From Syncephalis fuscata (lineage: Eukaryota; Zoopagomycota; Zoopagomycetes; Zoopagales; Piptocephalidaceae): a stretch of 64,000 nt of DNA. Each line of letters opens with the position of its first letter. The first letter of the stretch is position 1. Positions 47,674 to 58,935 of this stretch are shown in pieces. The stretch covers positions 744,001-808,000 of the forward strand of contig JAHLTZ010000006.1 in the NCBI GenBank assembly GCA_025786725.1, written 5' to 3'. The position numbers and the translations under genes are program-made. Below the pieces are notes generated by a model, which searched no databases, was not told the origin of the DNA, and saw only the letters and a program-made list of their open reading frames with translations.

Positions 47674-49851
47674 GAGAATCGGTAAATACTTTTCATGCTA
47701 TTCTACAAGCAGATCCTACATTGATAGATCGGTTGTGCCTAAACCCAAGGCAGCGCGTGATATAAACTCAAATGATTTAGAAGAAAGCAGCAGTTTTAGC
47801 ACGACACGCTGTTTGTACTGTATCAAAACAATAGTAATAAAAGATTAGCAATTAATTGATTATATAGTTATTGTTTCTCTTTTACCATATCTCCACCCGT
47901 CTTTACATCAAGTGCACTAAGTAATTGCTCAGTTACTCGCCCAATACCTATGGTGATCTAATTAGATCATCGTATAATGCAGAAACATAATTATATATAC
48001 CATTTAGTTTACGTATTGGCAGTTCTTTTATAAATGACATGATGGCATCTCGATCATTATTAAGGGTATATTGTCCTATATAGTATTGTTAATCGTGTAC
48101 ATTGTAAACGACAATTGCTTTACCATTAGGTTTATTCATGTCGGAACAGATCTATTTACATTTAGTATTTACATTTTTAACATTGTTTACACTTACTTTG
48201 GCAAGGCGTCTACAAAGATGTGAGTAATTGTGCAAATATTACAATGGTTACTTACTTATTAGCTGCAATGCCTGCACTGGCTAATGTTGTTGTAATTATT
48301 TTATTCAAACAAAATGCCTGTCACCTGGCACTTACCCGTTAATAAAGTTTTTCTATACACATATTAAAGCTACAATCTAATGGAAATATATGGTCTTACA
48401 CTTGAATTTCTTTTCTAATTTGATTCGTCACCTCTTCAGCCGTCTTCTTGCTTTCTTTTATATAACTTGTGATATTCAAATAAGCTGATAGAAATTAGTA
48501 TCTATTTATGCAAATGATAGCAGTGCTATTTGCTTATTATGTTGGTGGAGTATTCTTACATTCATCAATACCAGCCGCGCTGAAATTACCTAGTTTTAGC
48601 ATGTTTATAACCAAAATAGCTAATACTTACAGAAACTGCGGATCATATTTCTATTGGAACTTTAGCAATAATCTAAAACTTAAGCATATCTTACCTCTAG
48701 TACGGTGTGTACTATTTTAGAGATTGCTCTAGCAAATCGTTGATTTAATTTATGCTATCAAATGGCAACGATCTATTGTTCTTACTTATACTTTGCTCCA
48801 TTTGGAGGCAGTATGATTAGTTCTATTTTTACAAATATTAATGTTAAAACAATGACTGTATGATTAATTACCAGGACATAATTTCTAATTTATTGTTACA
48901 ATTACAAGTTAATTAATACCAATTTATCGAGACTAATCAAACCTTAGCAATATATCCTGGCATTGCCGATCGAACGCCAAATTTTCTGAATGATTTCATT
49001 AGATGGCTATTTGTACTTGCAAGATACTAGATTACCGTGCAGCATCTACGTACTATTAGTCGAATAAAAAACAAATAGTTCTACACTTACAATTGGCCGT
49101 GGATAGCATGCTATTTCCCTGGAATTACACTTAATAAATAATGTTATTTGCAATATTCTCTAGCTTACTCCAACTCCCATGGGCTTTTCCTTTAAAGCAG
49201 GATTATCAAGTTCTTCAACTGCCGCGAAAAATGCTAATAATATTTGACAAACATGGTTAAAATAGCATCAGCCGTATTGATCCATTTTTTACCGTCCATA
49301 TCAATATGCACAATTATTTGTGATAAATCTCTATCCATCTCAAGTTGTTTCCAGTCTGCGTCTACTTGTCGACAAATATGTGCTAAATCACGTCCTTCTA
49401 ATCGTTTTTTTCGCTCTAATAGATTCTGTATTTTATGGCAAGCTCTTGATCTTTTCTTCTTTCATTTTCAAAAAATGGCGTTCCCTATGTACAGCGCAGT
49501 AGTTGGATATTCATTAGTTGGATACACATCTAATGCGCTCTAGACCACATTTACTTTTGAAGCTTCATAAATAACACGCCCAATCATGTCCTTGTCAGTG
49601 CTCTCAAGACCAGCTTTATTTGCAGACGGCCCAAGAATGCGTGCCATAAAAGTGTCGTTTTTATCCGAAGGCGTTTCAGTAATCTCGGCTGAATCGTCTG
49701 TTGTATCTTGCCCGAGTGCATCGTCCCACTCCAAGTCTGCTACTTCCTCTTCTTCAACATAGCTTTCAGACTCGCTGCCAGAATTCTCACAAATAGTTTC
49801 ATTTTCTTTTGAGGAAGGTAAAGGTACAGATTCCAAAGGGGGAGTAGTCAT
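46497..49851 (-). CDS. DNA polymerase kappa (Y-family translesion polymerase)
   Basis: Many short exons. The acidic N terminus is followed by MIGRVIYEASK and the kappa-specific N-clasp (RKKRLEGRDLAHICRQ). Palm motif VHIDMDAFFAAVEELDNP is split by an intron. Next are FGVRSAMPGYIA, the second catalytic motif AGIDESYLNIT, SAGIAANK, LPIRKLNGIG and the little finger with RSRSLAQCIF. Near the C terminus is a UBZ-type finger (STCPVC ... HCHVEHC), and the last part carries an NLS-like PRRGCKKLKSK and a PIP box QQSILNYF. The enzyme bypasses bulky lesions; UBZ and PIP bind ubiquitinated PCNA. Frame slips occur at a T4 at 49431-49434, possibly at a T4 at 48982-48985, and at a T8 near 46641. The end at 46497 is chosen because it includes the PIP box. 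Confidence 0.88.
47642..47674. repeat. (AAT)n microsatellite
   Basis: Eleven consecutive AAT/ATA-phase triplets inside an intron of the Pol kappa gene. Confidence 0.9.
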
Positions 49852-51231
49852 TGTGCGAATGTATAGGTAGAGAAGGTAAGTATACTGCTTTACAATGTTC
49901 AAGCGAGTAAATAAACATACAACGCAAAAAGTGCGATAAAAGTTGATATCGACGTGTATTTCCTAGATAAAACTGTCTAGTTTTATAGCTCTTTCCTGCT
50001 ATTCGAGCAAAATACAAAATATATACTTGTCAACCACCTTTGCTATAAAAAGAAGGAATGGGGCTGGATAATCTGCATTGCCAAATATAATGTGGCACTG
50101 CCCCTTAGTCAGCTTTTCCATCGTATTCCTCAGTGAGTTTAGATATGTTTACAAGTATTCTATTTAGCATTCAATAAACACTGTTGCTGATATGATGAAT
50201 TTAGTGCCTAAAAGCTTAGTTGTCAATTATAATATCATGCTCTATGATAATGACATTTGTTTATGCATTGATATCTATCCTTCTTATTTACTAATGACAT
50301 TGTTCTATGAATACACTTGTCTTTACTGTTTGTTACCTATTCTTACTACATTTATTGTTTTGCTGTTAATACTCTTCTATAACTATACTTGATTTTATGC
50401 AATTGGTTTTTATCCTTTGTTTTATTCCACCACTTGGACAATTTCCTTACCAGTATTTTAATTTATTCATAGTCTTTATATGTACAATACCATTTGATTT
50501 ATGACATGTATTATCCTATTGTATATATCGTATCACTTATCAAGTAAATAAAAATAGTCTTTCTTTTGCAAACACTAGACATTTTATTAATGATTTAATG
50601 TAATTTTGTGGTCAAATGACTAAATTTAATAATATTCGGATTCGGGTTTATTAGCTTGAGTGAGACAACGGTCTGTAGGACCTAACCGCGCATTTGCAGC
50701 ATTTGCCTGCCACCCCTAGCTATTTTAATAATATTCAATCTATTGAACAAAATGATGAGTGGTGAGTGACATAAATATCAAATTATAATGCCTTGAATAC
50801 TTTACAGCAACAACAATATAAATCAACATTTATTTGTTTATTATATTTTATTGTAAGTAACATGGAATACTGTTTAGTATATGTTTTGATATTGAAACAG
50901 TGCAGATTAATTAAGACTCTGATTAATTCAAACAGAATTGATATAGCATCGCTTCAGCAAATAACAATTTTCAGTATCAAAAACTGATTGGCTGCTTATT
51001 ATTCGAGTTATGGACCTTTTTTGTCCTTAGTTTGAAGTTAGAGGCTTAAAGTAAAATTGCTCCTATTTTACTATTAAACTATTACGTTCAACTATATACA
51101 TACTAACCTTATTATTATTTCAAATCAAATTAAAAGCTATGCATAACTAGTATGTATTTATTGCATTATAATGTTGATGTATTGCGAAATCTATAGTAAT
51201 TTCAATTTCATGTGACTACCAATTAAAAATA
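49852..51231. other. Intergenic
   Basis: AT-rich sequence. The open frame at 50192-50392 is hydrophobic but made of AT-rich codons and has no support. A short GC-richer block lies at about 50640-50720. Nothing definite is seen. Confidence 0.4.
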
Positions 51232-51409
51232 CTATTCGGTAAAACGTACATGTAGTAATTGTTGTTTAATTGGGTTGTAGCTGTGTATACCTCGCTCAAT
51301 TTGAATGCTGGTGTTAAATTTGTAACCTCCGTTATTTAAACTCAACGATATTCTAACATTGCCAAGAATAGCTTCTTCAAAATAAAAAATCCAATGTAAT
51401 TTTTCAGTG
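51232..51409 (-). other. Orphan terminal-exon-like frame
   Basis: A minus-strand frame of about 58 codons ends at TAG (51232-51234). It reads with normal amino-acid balance: KLHWIFYFEEAILGNVRISL ... NNGGYKFNTSIQIERG ... LLHVRFTE. No ATG begins it. Upstream sequence on the same strand has an AAGATGACGGAAAGTATG start with a hydrophobic segment at about 51600-51660, but no in-frame join was found. It may be the last exon of a gene or a remnant. Confidence 0.35.
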
Positions 51410-51705
51410 GTTCAGCTGTTTATTGCCTAATCTAAATAGCATTAATGAAACCAAAATACCCCCTTGACTAGAATTAAACAGTCTCTTTGCATCATAGAAC
51501 GAGCTCTTTAGCTATTTTAATCCGCTAATTTACTGATTATAGTAGTCCACGTGGTTAATTTTAATGGCAGAAAACATAAAGATCAACAACCATACAGGGC
51601 AGCTATTATAAATGTTTTACTTTTTAAGCTGCTTGTCACTTTAATCATACTTTCCGTCATCTTCAGCTACAAGAACTTTTCATTCAATAGAATTCTGTCA
51701 AAATA

Positions 51706-52721
51706 ATGCTTGCTACTAAATTCACCTTTGCTACGATTGCAACAGTTACATTGCTATTAGTATCAGATATCCCAAATGCTAATGGTTTGATTAGAGAGTT
51801 TTTAGGAATTAAGAAAGGTATGGGATATAATAGAATTTAAAACTGTTTGCTATCATATTAAAATTATTTGATTATAGATAACTTTCTTGGGGAGCGTCTA
51901 AATAAGCCAGGCGCTTTTGGAATAAATGGACTATATATTACTAGTTATAATCAAATGGAAGATGTAAGCATTGCTTACGGAGGATATGGTACCAACCCAA
52001 CTCAAGTAGAAGAGATTGATATTGTATGTGGTAATCCCAAAACTGCCAAGAACATTCAGTTTCGAGTATATGAGGTGTGTATTATACAAGTGCAATCTTC
52101 TGTTGCTGTTTATTCATAATATATGTTACAGAGTCTCAGGACCGATTCAAGTTTTTATACTTTACAAGTTCCTAATGGCAGAAGGCTTTTTGTTCCGTTT
52201 AAACAAGTATTTGATACAAAGACTGGAGAACGTTGCTATTTGATTTCCTCACGATGTAGCAATCCAGTGGACTTAGTATATGACAATCTTGGAAGTGTTG
52301 AAACGGTCCAAGGATATATTAGGCAAATTACAGATGGTAAGTTTTAAATATACAACATTAGATTGTACTAACATGACCAAAATCAGCCATACGCTATATG
52401 AGAACAAAGGGCTGGGCTTTCCATATAAATGCAGGCCAAGGTAGGTTGCGCTTACACATTAGTATCATCAAGACTAATATCATTTTAGCATGTCGTAATT
52501 CCGGCAATAATTTAATGTATATGTCATTCGGCAATACTTATTCTAGAAATTTAGATACAATAAATTTATACCAAAGAAAACCTGTCCTCGACAGGATAAA
52601 CAATTTTTTATGGAAACTTTTGGGTAAACTTTATGCAAAAACCATACCCAATGGAACATTGGAACAAGGAATAAAAATGGCCCAACAAAAACAAGGAGAC
52701 TTGTTTTTTCACCTAGACTAA
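51706..52721 (+). CDS. Secreted protein of unknown family, tandem copy 1
   Basis: Four exons. The signal peptide MLATKFTFATIATVTLLLVS...NANG is followed by a mature domain with NFLGERLNKPGAFGINGLY, YGGYGTNPTQVEEIDIVCGN, RRLFVPFKQVFDTKTGERCY and LISSRCSNPVDLVYDN. It ends in a basic region (KMAQQKQGDLFFHLD). Introns start GTATGG, GTGTGT and GTAAGT, and all keep the frame. It is a distant paralogue of 53346-54588: FxGxxLNxPxAxG, QVxxIxCGN and the later CY are shared in order. I do not recognise the family. An extracellular or host/partner-interaction role is only a guess from the signal peptide and lineage-specific look. Confidence 0.75.
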
Positions 52722-53345
52722 ATGGAGTGTCTACAAATAGCCCTTGTGATATATCAAACAGCATTGCGTTTAATAAATCTATTGGCGTATAGTTTTTTTT
52801 AGTTTGAGTAATGATTTGTGGTTCGAATTTAAACAATAAACATAAACTTAGATTATTTATTTAGAATTAAGTGAATCAATTTTCAATTATTACAGTAAAT
52901 GAATCTTGCTATCCTGTAGTTGTAAGGCAGAATAGCACTTAGTAATCAAATGAGCTGCAATTACAATACAATTTTTGCGCCAGCACCCGTGCACTAACTA
53001 TTTTAATAACAGATATCTGCATGAAAACGCTACCTTACCCCATATTTGTAGCACGGTTACACGCTATAACAAGTTTAAATGATTCACGTGGGAATACGCT
53101 ATTTGAGCAAGCGATTGCTTTTTATGTGCTGGGACTCAACTGATGTTTACTATTTTGCTTTTTATTACCACGTTTACCGCTGTACTTATTGAGCAACGTA
53201 AGAAAATTCAAAACGAATGCAAGACTACTATATAACTAACCTTCAGGTACTTGTAGCATGGTTTCCAGTCTTCTTTTTTACTTTTCGTTCAATTTTTTAT
53301 ACGCAGTGCAAATTTTACCTTTCCATTGAATTGAATATTGTCATA
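52722..53345. other. Intergenic between the secreted pair
   Basis: AT-rich sequence with no feature seen beyond probable 3' and 5' flanks. Confidence 0.4.
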
Positions 53346-54588
53346 ATGAATCTTGGATACAAGCTTTTCCTGGCTGCTACAATCACTGCTTCTATACTTG
53401 TTTTTAACATTGACGATACTGTTAAAGCAACAGCATCAGAGGGAAAAGGCTCAAGTGTAAAACCAAAATATGTTCCATTGCCGAATGGACCAATTGGTTA
53501 CGATCCAGGTATAACGCTATACCAATGCCTATATTACAGTACTAATCCTATGACGCTGAATAGAAACACAAACTTTTTACGGACAAAAGCTCAACGAGCC
53601 AGATGCACTAGGTCGTTTTCACCTAAAGCTCAAGTATCATTTGGCAAGCCAACATCCAAATGTTCATGCCGCAGAAGGATTGCTTGGCCAGCGCAAAGTT
53701 AAGATTTATTGTGGTAATACTAATGATTTTGTAGACCCGTCGACACAAAATCAAGACAACTCTATTCTATTCTATAACGTATGTTTATATTTCATGTTTT
53801 TCATAATAGTTAACAGTGCAACTTTATTATAGAATTGTATAAAAACATCGTTTAATACGATTGAATACAAATGGGTCAGAGATATCGTTGGCTGTCCTTT
53901 AACGTATTTCCCAGTTCATCAAGGACATTTCTGCTATGCTGTTCCAAAAATATTGAATTCTTTTAAAATCAATCAAAAATTTGAGATGGACGATAGCCAT
54001 ACCATGTTAGACGTCAGTCTACATCAAATAATCAAAGATCTGGTTAAAGAACTCGTAATGGGTAGGTGTTATTTCACTATTACAAAAAAGTTTTGCTAAG
54101 CTAATTATGATTAGGTGTGGATTACTTGGCAAAAATTGGATTTTACAGTGACTTCAGAGACAATAGTAAGTTGGCTGTATATTTACTTTTACTTAAACGC
54201 TGACACGTCTATAAGATATCAAGGTTGCACGTTTCAAAGCTTTTGGTAGACGAAACTTTGTGCTCGCTGTTAGATTCGTCAATCCAGCGGCACTGAGGCT
54301 CATAAAGGCATATGACGACACCTATTTAATACCGGCCAAACAATGCTTATTAAATTCTATACCAAAAATACTAGCAATATAAAGCCGACTCCATCCCCAA
54401 TGGATATACAACGCATGGTCGACTCGGCCTTTGCTTCCATGTCCCAACCAGCTTTACGTACTTTTCTTGAAAGTCGTCTTGCTCCCTCACCTCCGCGAGG
54501 ATCGTCTCCGCTAAAACGCCTAGCCTTTCCTGAAAATCAGAAGAAAAAATTAAACAATGAAAGCAATGCTGCTACAAAACAAAATTAA
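53346..54588 (+). CDS. Secreted protein of unknown family, tandem copy 2
   Basis: Five exons. The start ATG at 53346 gives signal peptide MNLGYKLFLAATITASILVF. The mature part has YVPLPNGPIGYDP, TFYGQKLNEPDALGRFHLKL, GQRKVKIYCGNTNDFVDPS, DIVGCPLTYFPVHQGHFCYA and KIGFYSDFRDN. The layout matches 51706-52721. Near 54364-54368 the five-A run in CCAAAAATACT forces TAA (at 54379) in the running frame. With six A the frame would continue to 54588 through MDIQRMVDSAFASMSQPALR and a basic Pro/Ser-rich tail. I extend the gene to 54588 because similar one-base slips are common in this window. The function is unknown. Confidence 0.7.
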
Positions 54589-54744
54589 ATATATTGCTAC
54601 AGCAAAGCAAGTCTAGCTTGTTTAATGGGAAATCAAATTTAAAATTAAATTAGATAATAAAAAACATCAATAACAACTATTACAAATTATTGTATATTCT
54701 AATATATTCATTATGTCCATTATCTGCAATTATATAGAGCACTG

Positions 54745-55425
54745 TCAATACTTAACGCATAAACTGGATGTGAAGTAAATATGTTTATTATTAGTATAAA
54801 AGGTCGCATTTATAAATAATAAATAAATAGCAGCGACTTTTTCATGCCTTTGTAAGCTGTGCATTATTAGCTGTAATATGTACGATCTGCCAAATACCAG
54901 TTTATTTAATAATATGTACGATAGTCCTAACGGCATAATGCAAACTAAATAACTAAATAGCGTTTTAGAATATTTGCTATAACTATCCTCTACTAAACCA
55001 ATTGGCATATAATAGCAACTATGTTTGGTGTGAGTAGTACTTAATATGATACAAATAGGCCAAACTGTAACTATATTAATAACAACTAAAATTGGCATTA
55101 TGTGCCGTAGTTGATATAAATAATGTACAATGATGACATTAGTGGCTAGTTCGAACCATAAATGGCGATGTATTTGCAAGGTATACCATATACCAACGGT
55201 CATGATGAGTTGTAAAGAAGCATTGTATTACTGCAATACAAGCGTTTCTGCGGCAATCCATGATAGTTACAAATACATCGTAGGTCATGATCGCACCTTG
55301 GATTTCGACCATTGGTCGTCGCGTAACTACAATTGATCTGAGTACATCTATTTTATACTGCCCTGTGCTAATTGTAATAATTACAAATACACACTAATAC
55401 ACTTTACGAATTAATCACTACAGAA
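54745..55425 (-). pseudogene. Degraded or misread multi-pass membrane protein
   Basis: Two overlapping minus-strand frames look coding. The upstream one (about 55425-55145) follows an AG acceptor-like site and has VIITISTGQYKIDVLRSIVV ... CRRNACIAVIQCFFTTHHDRW. The downstream one (55203-54745) has LATNVIIVHYLYQLRHIMPI, VINIVTVWPICIIL and FSYLVCIMPLGLSYILL. A change of one base in the TTT near 55150 would join them. Hydrophobic segments suggest several TM helices, possibly 7TM. No start exon is found. Confidence 0.4.
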
Positions 55426-55920
55426 TATAGAATAAATATCTACACAAGGATAGTATTTATCTAGTTTAACTAGACACTCTTTCTATTAAAAATACGCTTA
55501 AATAATAGGTAGTACTAATTATCAAATTATTAAATTAGCAACACGTCCTAAGTATTAGCATATTATACATATTCATTTATCCTTTATCTCTTATTGTATA
55601 ATTTATGTTATAATAACGCACCTATTTATAGACTATTGATTAGTAATAACACCAATCCTTTTTTAATTGTAGATAATTTATATTTCAATTTATTAATAAA
55701 AGCTGATACGGCAACATAGATTTATGCATATTGTCCATTGGACTAAAATTCAGTAATGCCATTAATAATGATTAATAAAAGAGTAAGCTAAGATAAACAA
55801 ATGCGATTCATCTTTTTTGTCCTATCATTGACTCGCATCGATAGACACTAACCGATCACTAATAGGCACACGTATAAATGAGGATAAAACAAGAAAATAG
55901 AAATAAAGTAACGGTGCAAA

Positions 55921-58900
55921 TTAATCGGCAATCGCACACTCCATAAGTACGACTTCAAGGTCCTTCCAGCCACCACCGACCCGTACGCTTACGTTATCAC
56001 GTAACCGACTGGCAGGTGCACCAGCACCATAGCCATTCTTCGGTGGTGCTGATTGAGTGTCCATTTTGCAGAACCATACTTTGCCACCAAACGAATACCG
56101 ACCCGCACTTACTCGGCGTATAGGCACGCCAATAGGTGCGTTATTAGCAATAGCAGCTACACGAACATCCAACGGATCTTTACGATTAGGAATGTAGTTG
56201 ACACGTAGTTTTGGCGATGTTGCAGCAGCGGCAATTACCACCGCCTGTTCATCCAAATAGTTAGCATCGCTACTATGGTTCGAATGATGATCTGAATAGG
56301 AACGAGCTGATTTCGGTGATGATGCTTCATCATCGTTATCATCGCTACAACCTGTCGCGTTTGTATCGATAGTTGGTGGCGGCAATGGCGTGCCTGCACG
56401 ACCAGCAGCTATAGCATCTTTACCAGGTGCGTAGTAACGTGCAGTGGCCGAGAATAATGAAGGGGCCGGTCGACTAATGGACCCTTCATTAATATCAGTC
56501 TGTTCAAGCGATTCGCGTCGGCCCATTGATGAAGCGGGGCGAATAGCACCAGCTGCATTACGTACATTTGCTGGTATAGGTGTCGATCGGCCATAGCCAC
56601 CTAGCGATGAAGCCGGTCGTGGTGCCGATAAATTAGCCGTCAATCGAGCTGGCATTGGACTGGCTACTGTAGTATGACGACCAGCCGATATACGTGGCAC
56701 AGGTAATGGTGGCGATCGTGGACCTGATGCAGAACGCACTGCCATAGAGGTAGATGCTCGAGTGATAGCTGCACCATGGCTGCTGCGACGTGCATGTACC
56801 GGAGCTGGTGATAGACTATTCGATGTGCTTGAATAACGATCCATTGATGAAGCTGGCCGTGTATCGCGTGAAGCAGCTGTTGTGCTCAGAAATCGCCCTG
56901 GTGCTGTACGGCTATGGGGTAATGGTGAAATAGCACGTGTTGACGCTCTCTGCTGTGGCGGCTGCTGTTTATTACTTGGTGTCGAACGTAATTGATAAGC
57001 TGACGATTGATGGCGTAATACACGAGCACTTGTATTACTAGGTGGGGCTGGCGATGCAGTTCGTGTAATACGTTGACGTGTATTAACATCCGCACTTGGC
57101 GTTTTAGGACGGCGTGTGTTAACATCAGCACCTGGCGTTTTAGAACGACGTGTAGTAGATACATCAGGTGTGTAGGATCGTTGTCTGGCTGATGTAGCTG
57201 CTCTTGCTGTGGGTGCTGCAGATGCACGACCCGACGTTGGTACAGGAATAGACAGTAGATTTGGATTAGGCGTCGAGCGTACGGTATGACTGGTGGCCGG
57301 TCGATTAGCCATCATAAATCCTGGCTGTTTCAAACGAGAGGGCGTCTTTGGCCGTGCTGCCCGTGAAGTGCTTCGTTCTTCTTGGCTGCTATCGGAATGG
57401 CGTGATGGCGATGTACCACGCGACAATGAAGCCAGAATCGATAACTCTGGATATAGATGTGTTTCATCTTCTTCACTATCTGACATGGCTTGTTTTGCCT
57501 TGCCATCTGCCTCCAATTTATCAAGTTCCTGTTGAAGCATATCCACATCCCACATCACTTCCTGTACCTGCTCCCATGACTGTTGCATGTCAGTATAACG
57601 TCGCATCACTTCACGATCGCCTGATTCATTTGCTTCATCTTCAGACTCATCAGGTGTTGCTAAATGTTGCGATGTTGGACGCGATGTACTACCTTCCTTT
57701 GTTGCCATAATACTTGATGATAATAAATGAAGTAGCTTCTCAACAGCTGGCGTGTAATGCTTACGTTTAGCTTGGAATTCAGATAGTGATTGCTTTGCTT
57801 CAGCCGTCATACCAGCCGCAGCATTGGTATATCCCTTCTTGAAATGCTCTTCACAATCACGAAGTGATGTATGGCAGCGTGTTGCTACATTACGTAGTGT
57901 AGAAAGTAACTCATCTAATTGGCCGGCAATGGCCGTAAATGTATCATGACGTCGATTGGCAGCCGCACGTGCACCTTTGAGTGTATTACGTATTGTTCGG
58001 ACACGCGCTTCCAGTCTTTCGTGTATACGCGCATTAGCTGGTGGCATTTCTCTTACCCGTCTTTCAAGGGCAACTAAACGCATTTCAAGTGCATCCAACG
58101 TACCAGCGTTGGTATTACTTGCCCCTAAGGATCGTGTTACATCGACATCGAGTGCATGAAAGATATTCTCCGTTTCTTGGTCACGTTCTTGAATTTCAAC
58201 GGCCAGCTTACGTGCTGTAGATACTCGTTCACGCAAATCACGCCAACTACGCTCAAGTAGATCACAGTCCGTCTCTATTTGATCAGCGGTAACCCCGGCC
58301 ATCGTCTCCAGCTGTAATCGACGTTTAATATCTTTTCCAAGACTGGTAAGACTTTCCATCTGCAAGGTAAAGCGATTAACAGACACGACCAATGCTGCCG
58401 TGCCATCCAGATCTTCTTGTGAGCCAAGTCCACCTGCTTCTAATGAGGCAAGTGCTACGGTAGTTGCGCCTAGCCATAGATTAACTTCTTCTTGGCCAGT
58501 TCGGAACTTGTCCATAAGATCGTTTAGCGATACTTCGGTGCGTGTAGGCATTTCGCTAATAGAATCGAATTTAGCTCGTAATTCATTCAGTGTTCTGGCC
58601 GACACCATAACCTGGCTTTCAGTACGCTTATGTTGTCGATGCCGCCCATGGCTGCTTGTAGTAGAAGAAGGCTGTGACGAAGCATGTTCATTAGAGAAAG
58701 TTGAATTAATCAAAGTATTTAGCGTTCCGGTCGATATGGCATCCTCCAAAGCTAATTTACTACTGCTAACGACCGAATGAATAGAAGCCGACTCTGAGGT
58801 AGCCATGGTGGTGGTGGTGTTGACCGTGTCACTGTTACTCGCTTGACTCGACACTTCCGAGTCGTTACCAGTCAGAAATGACGACGAGGCCCTTAATAGA

Positions 58901-58935
58901 TTGACCAATGGCGGTGATGGCTCTGCAAGTGCCAT
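55921..58935 (-). CDS. KAR9/GAS2-like microtubule-associated protein
   Basis: A single exon of about 1,004 codons starting at MALAEPSPPLVNLL (58935). The codons further upstream to 58986 lack an ATG and contain a TTTGCATTCTTACAG acceptor-like sequence, so a 5' exon is possible. Residues ~100-450 are alpha-helical and spectrin-like, as in KAR9 (LNDLMDKFRTGQEEVNLWLG, LERSWRDLRERV). Residues ~480-850 are disordered, basic, Ser/Pro/Arg-rich, with repeated RRxKTPxADVNTR units. The C terminus (DPLDVRVAAIANNAPIGVPI ... VRVGGGWKDLEVVLME) is a GAS2/GAR-type microtubule-binding domain. It probably links microtubule plus ends to actin-based transport for spindle or nuclear positioning. Myosin I lies elsewhere in the window with no direct link. 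Confidence 0.85.
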   Translation of the reverse strand: MALAEPSPPLVNLLRASSSFLTGNDSEVSSQASNSDTVNTTTTMATSESASIHSVVSSSKLALEDAISTGTLNTLINSTFSNEHASSQPSSTTSSHGRHRQHKRTESQVMVSARTLNELRAKFDSISEMPTRTEVSLNDLMDKFRTGQEEVNLWLGATTVALASLEAGGLGSQEDLDGTAALVVSVNRFTLQMESLTSLGKDIKRRLQLETMAGVTADQIETDCDLLERSWRDLRERVSTARKLAVEIQERDQETENIFHALDVDVTRSLGASNTNAGTLDALEMRLVALERRVREMPPANARIHERLEARVRTIRNTLKGARAAANRRHDTFTAIAGQLDELLSTLRNVATRCHTSLRDCEEHFKKGYTNAAAGMTAEAKQSLSEFQAKRKHYTPAVEKLLHLLSSSIMATKEGSTSRPTSQHLATPDESEDEANESGDREVMRRYTDMQQSWEQVQEVMWDVDMLQQELDKLEADGKAKQAMSDSEEDETHLYPELSILASLSRGTSPSRHSDSSQEERSTSRAARPKTPSRLKQPGFMMANRPATSHTVRSTPNPNLLSIPVPTSGRASAAPTARAATSARQRSYTPDVSTTRRSKTPGADVNTRRPKTPSADVNTRQRITRTASPAPPSNTSARVLRHQSSAYQLRSTPSNKQQPPQQRASTRAISPLPHSRTAPGRFLSTTAASRDTRPASSMDRYSSTSNSLSPAPVHARRSSHGAAITRASTSMAVRSASGPRSPPLPVPRISAGRHTTVASPMPARLTANLSAPRPASSLGGYGRSTPIPANVRNAAGAIRPASSMGRRESLEQTDINEGSISRPAPSLFSATARYYAPGKDAIAAGRAGTPLPPPTIDTNATGCSDDNDDEASSPKSARSYSDHHSNHSSDANYLDEQAVVIAAAATSPKLRVNYIPNRKDPLDVRVAAIANNAPIGVPIRRVSAGRYSFGGKVWFCKMDTQSAPPKNGYGAGAPASRLRDNVSVRVGGGWKDLEVVLMECAIAD

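Noticed and set aside
55150-55160. GGTTCGAACTA on the minus strand as a tRNA B box
   Set aside because: No matching A box or foldable cloverleaf around it, and the bases lie in a coding-like frame.
57348-57710. Plus-strand frames across the KAR9/GAS2-like gene
   Set aside because: They lie opposite a continuous 1,004-codon conserved frame and show no domain.
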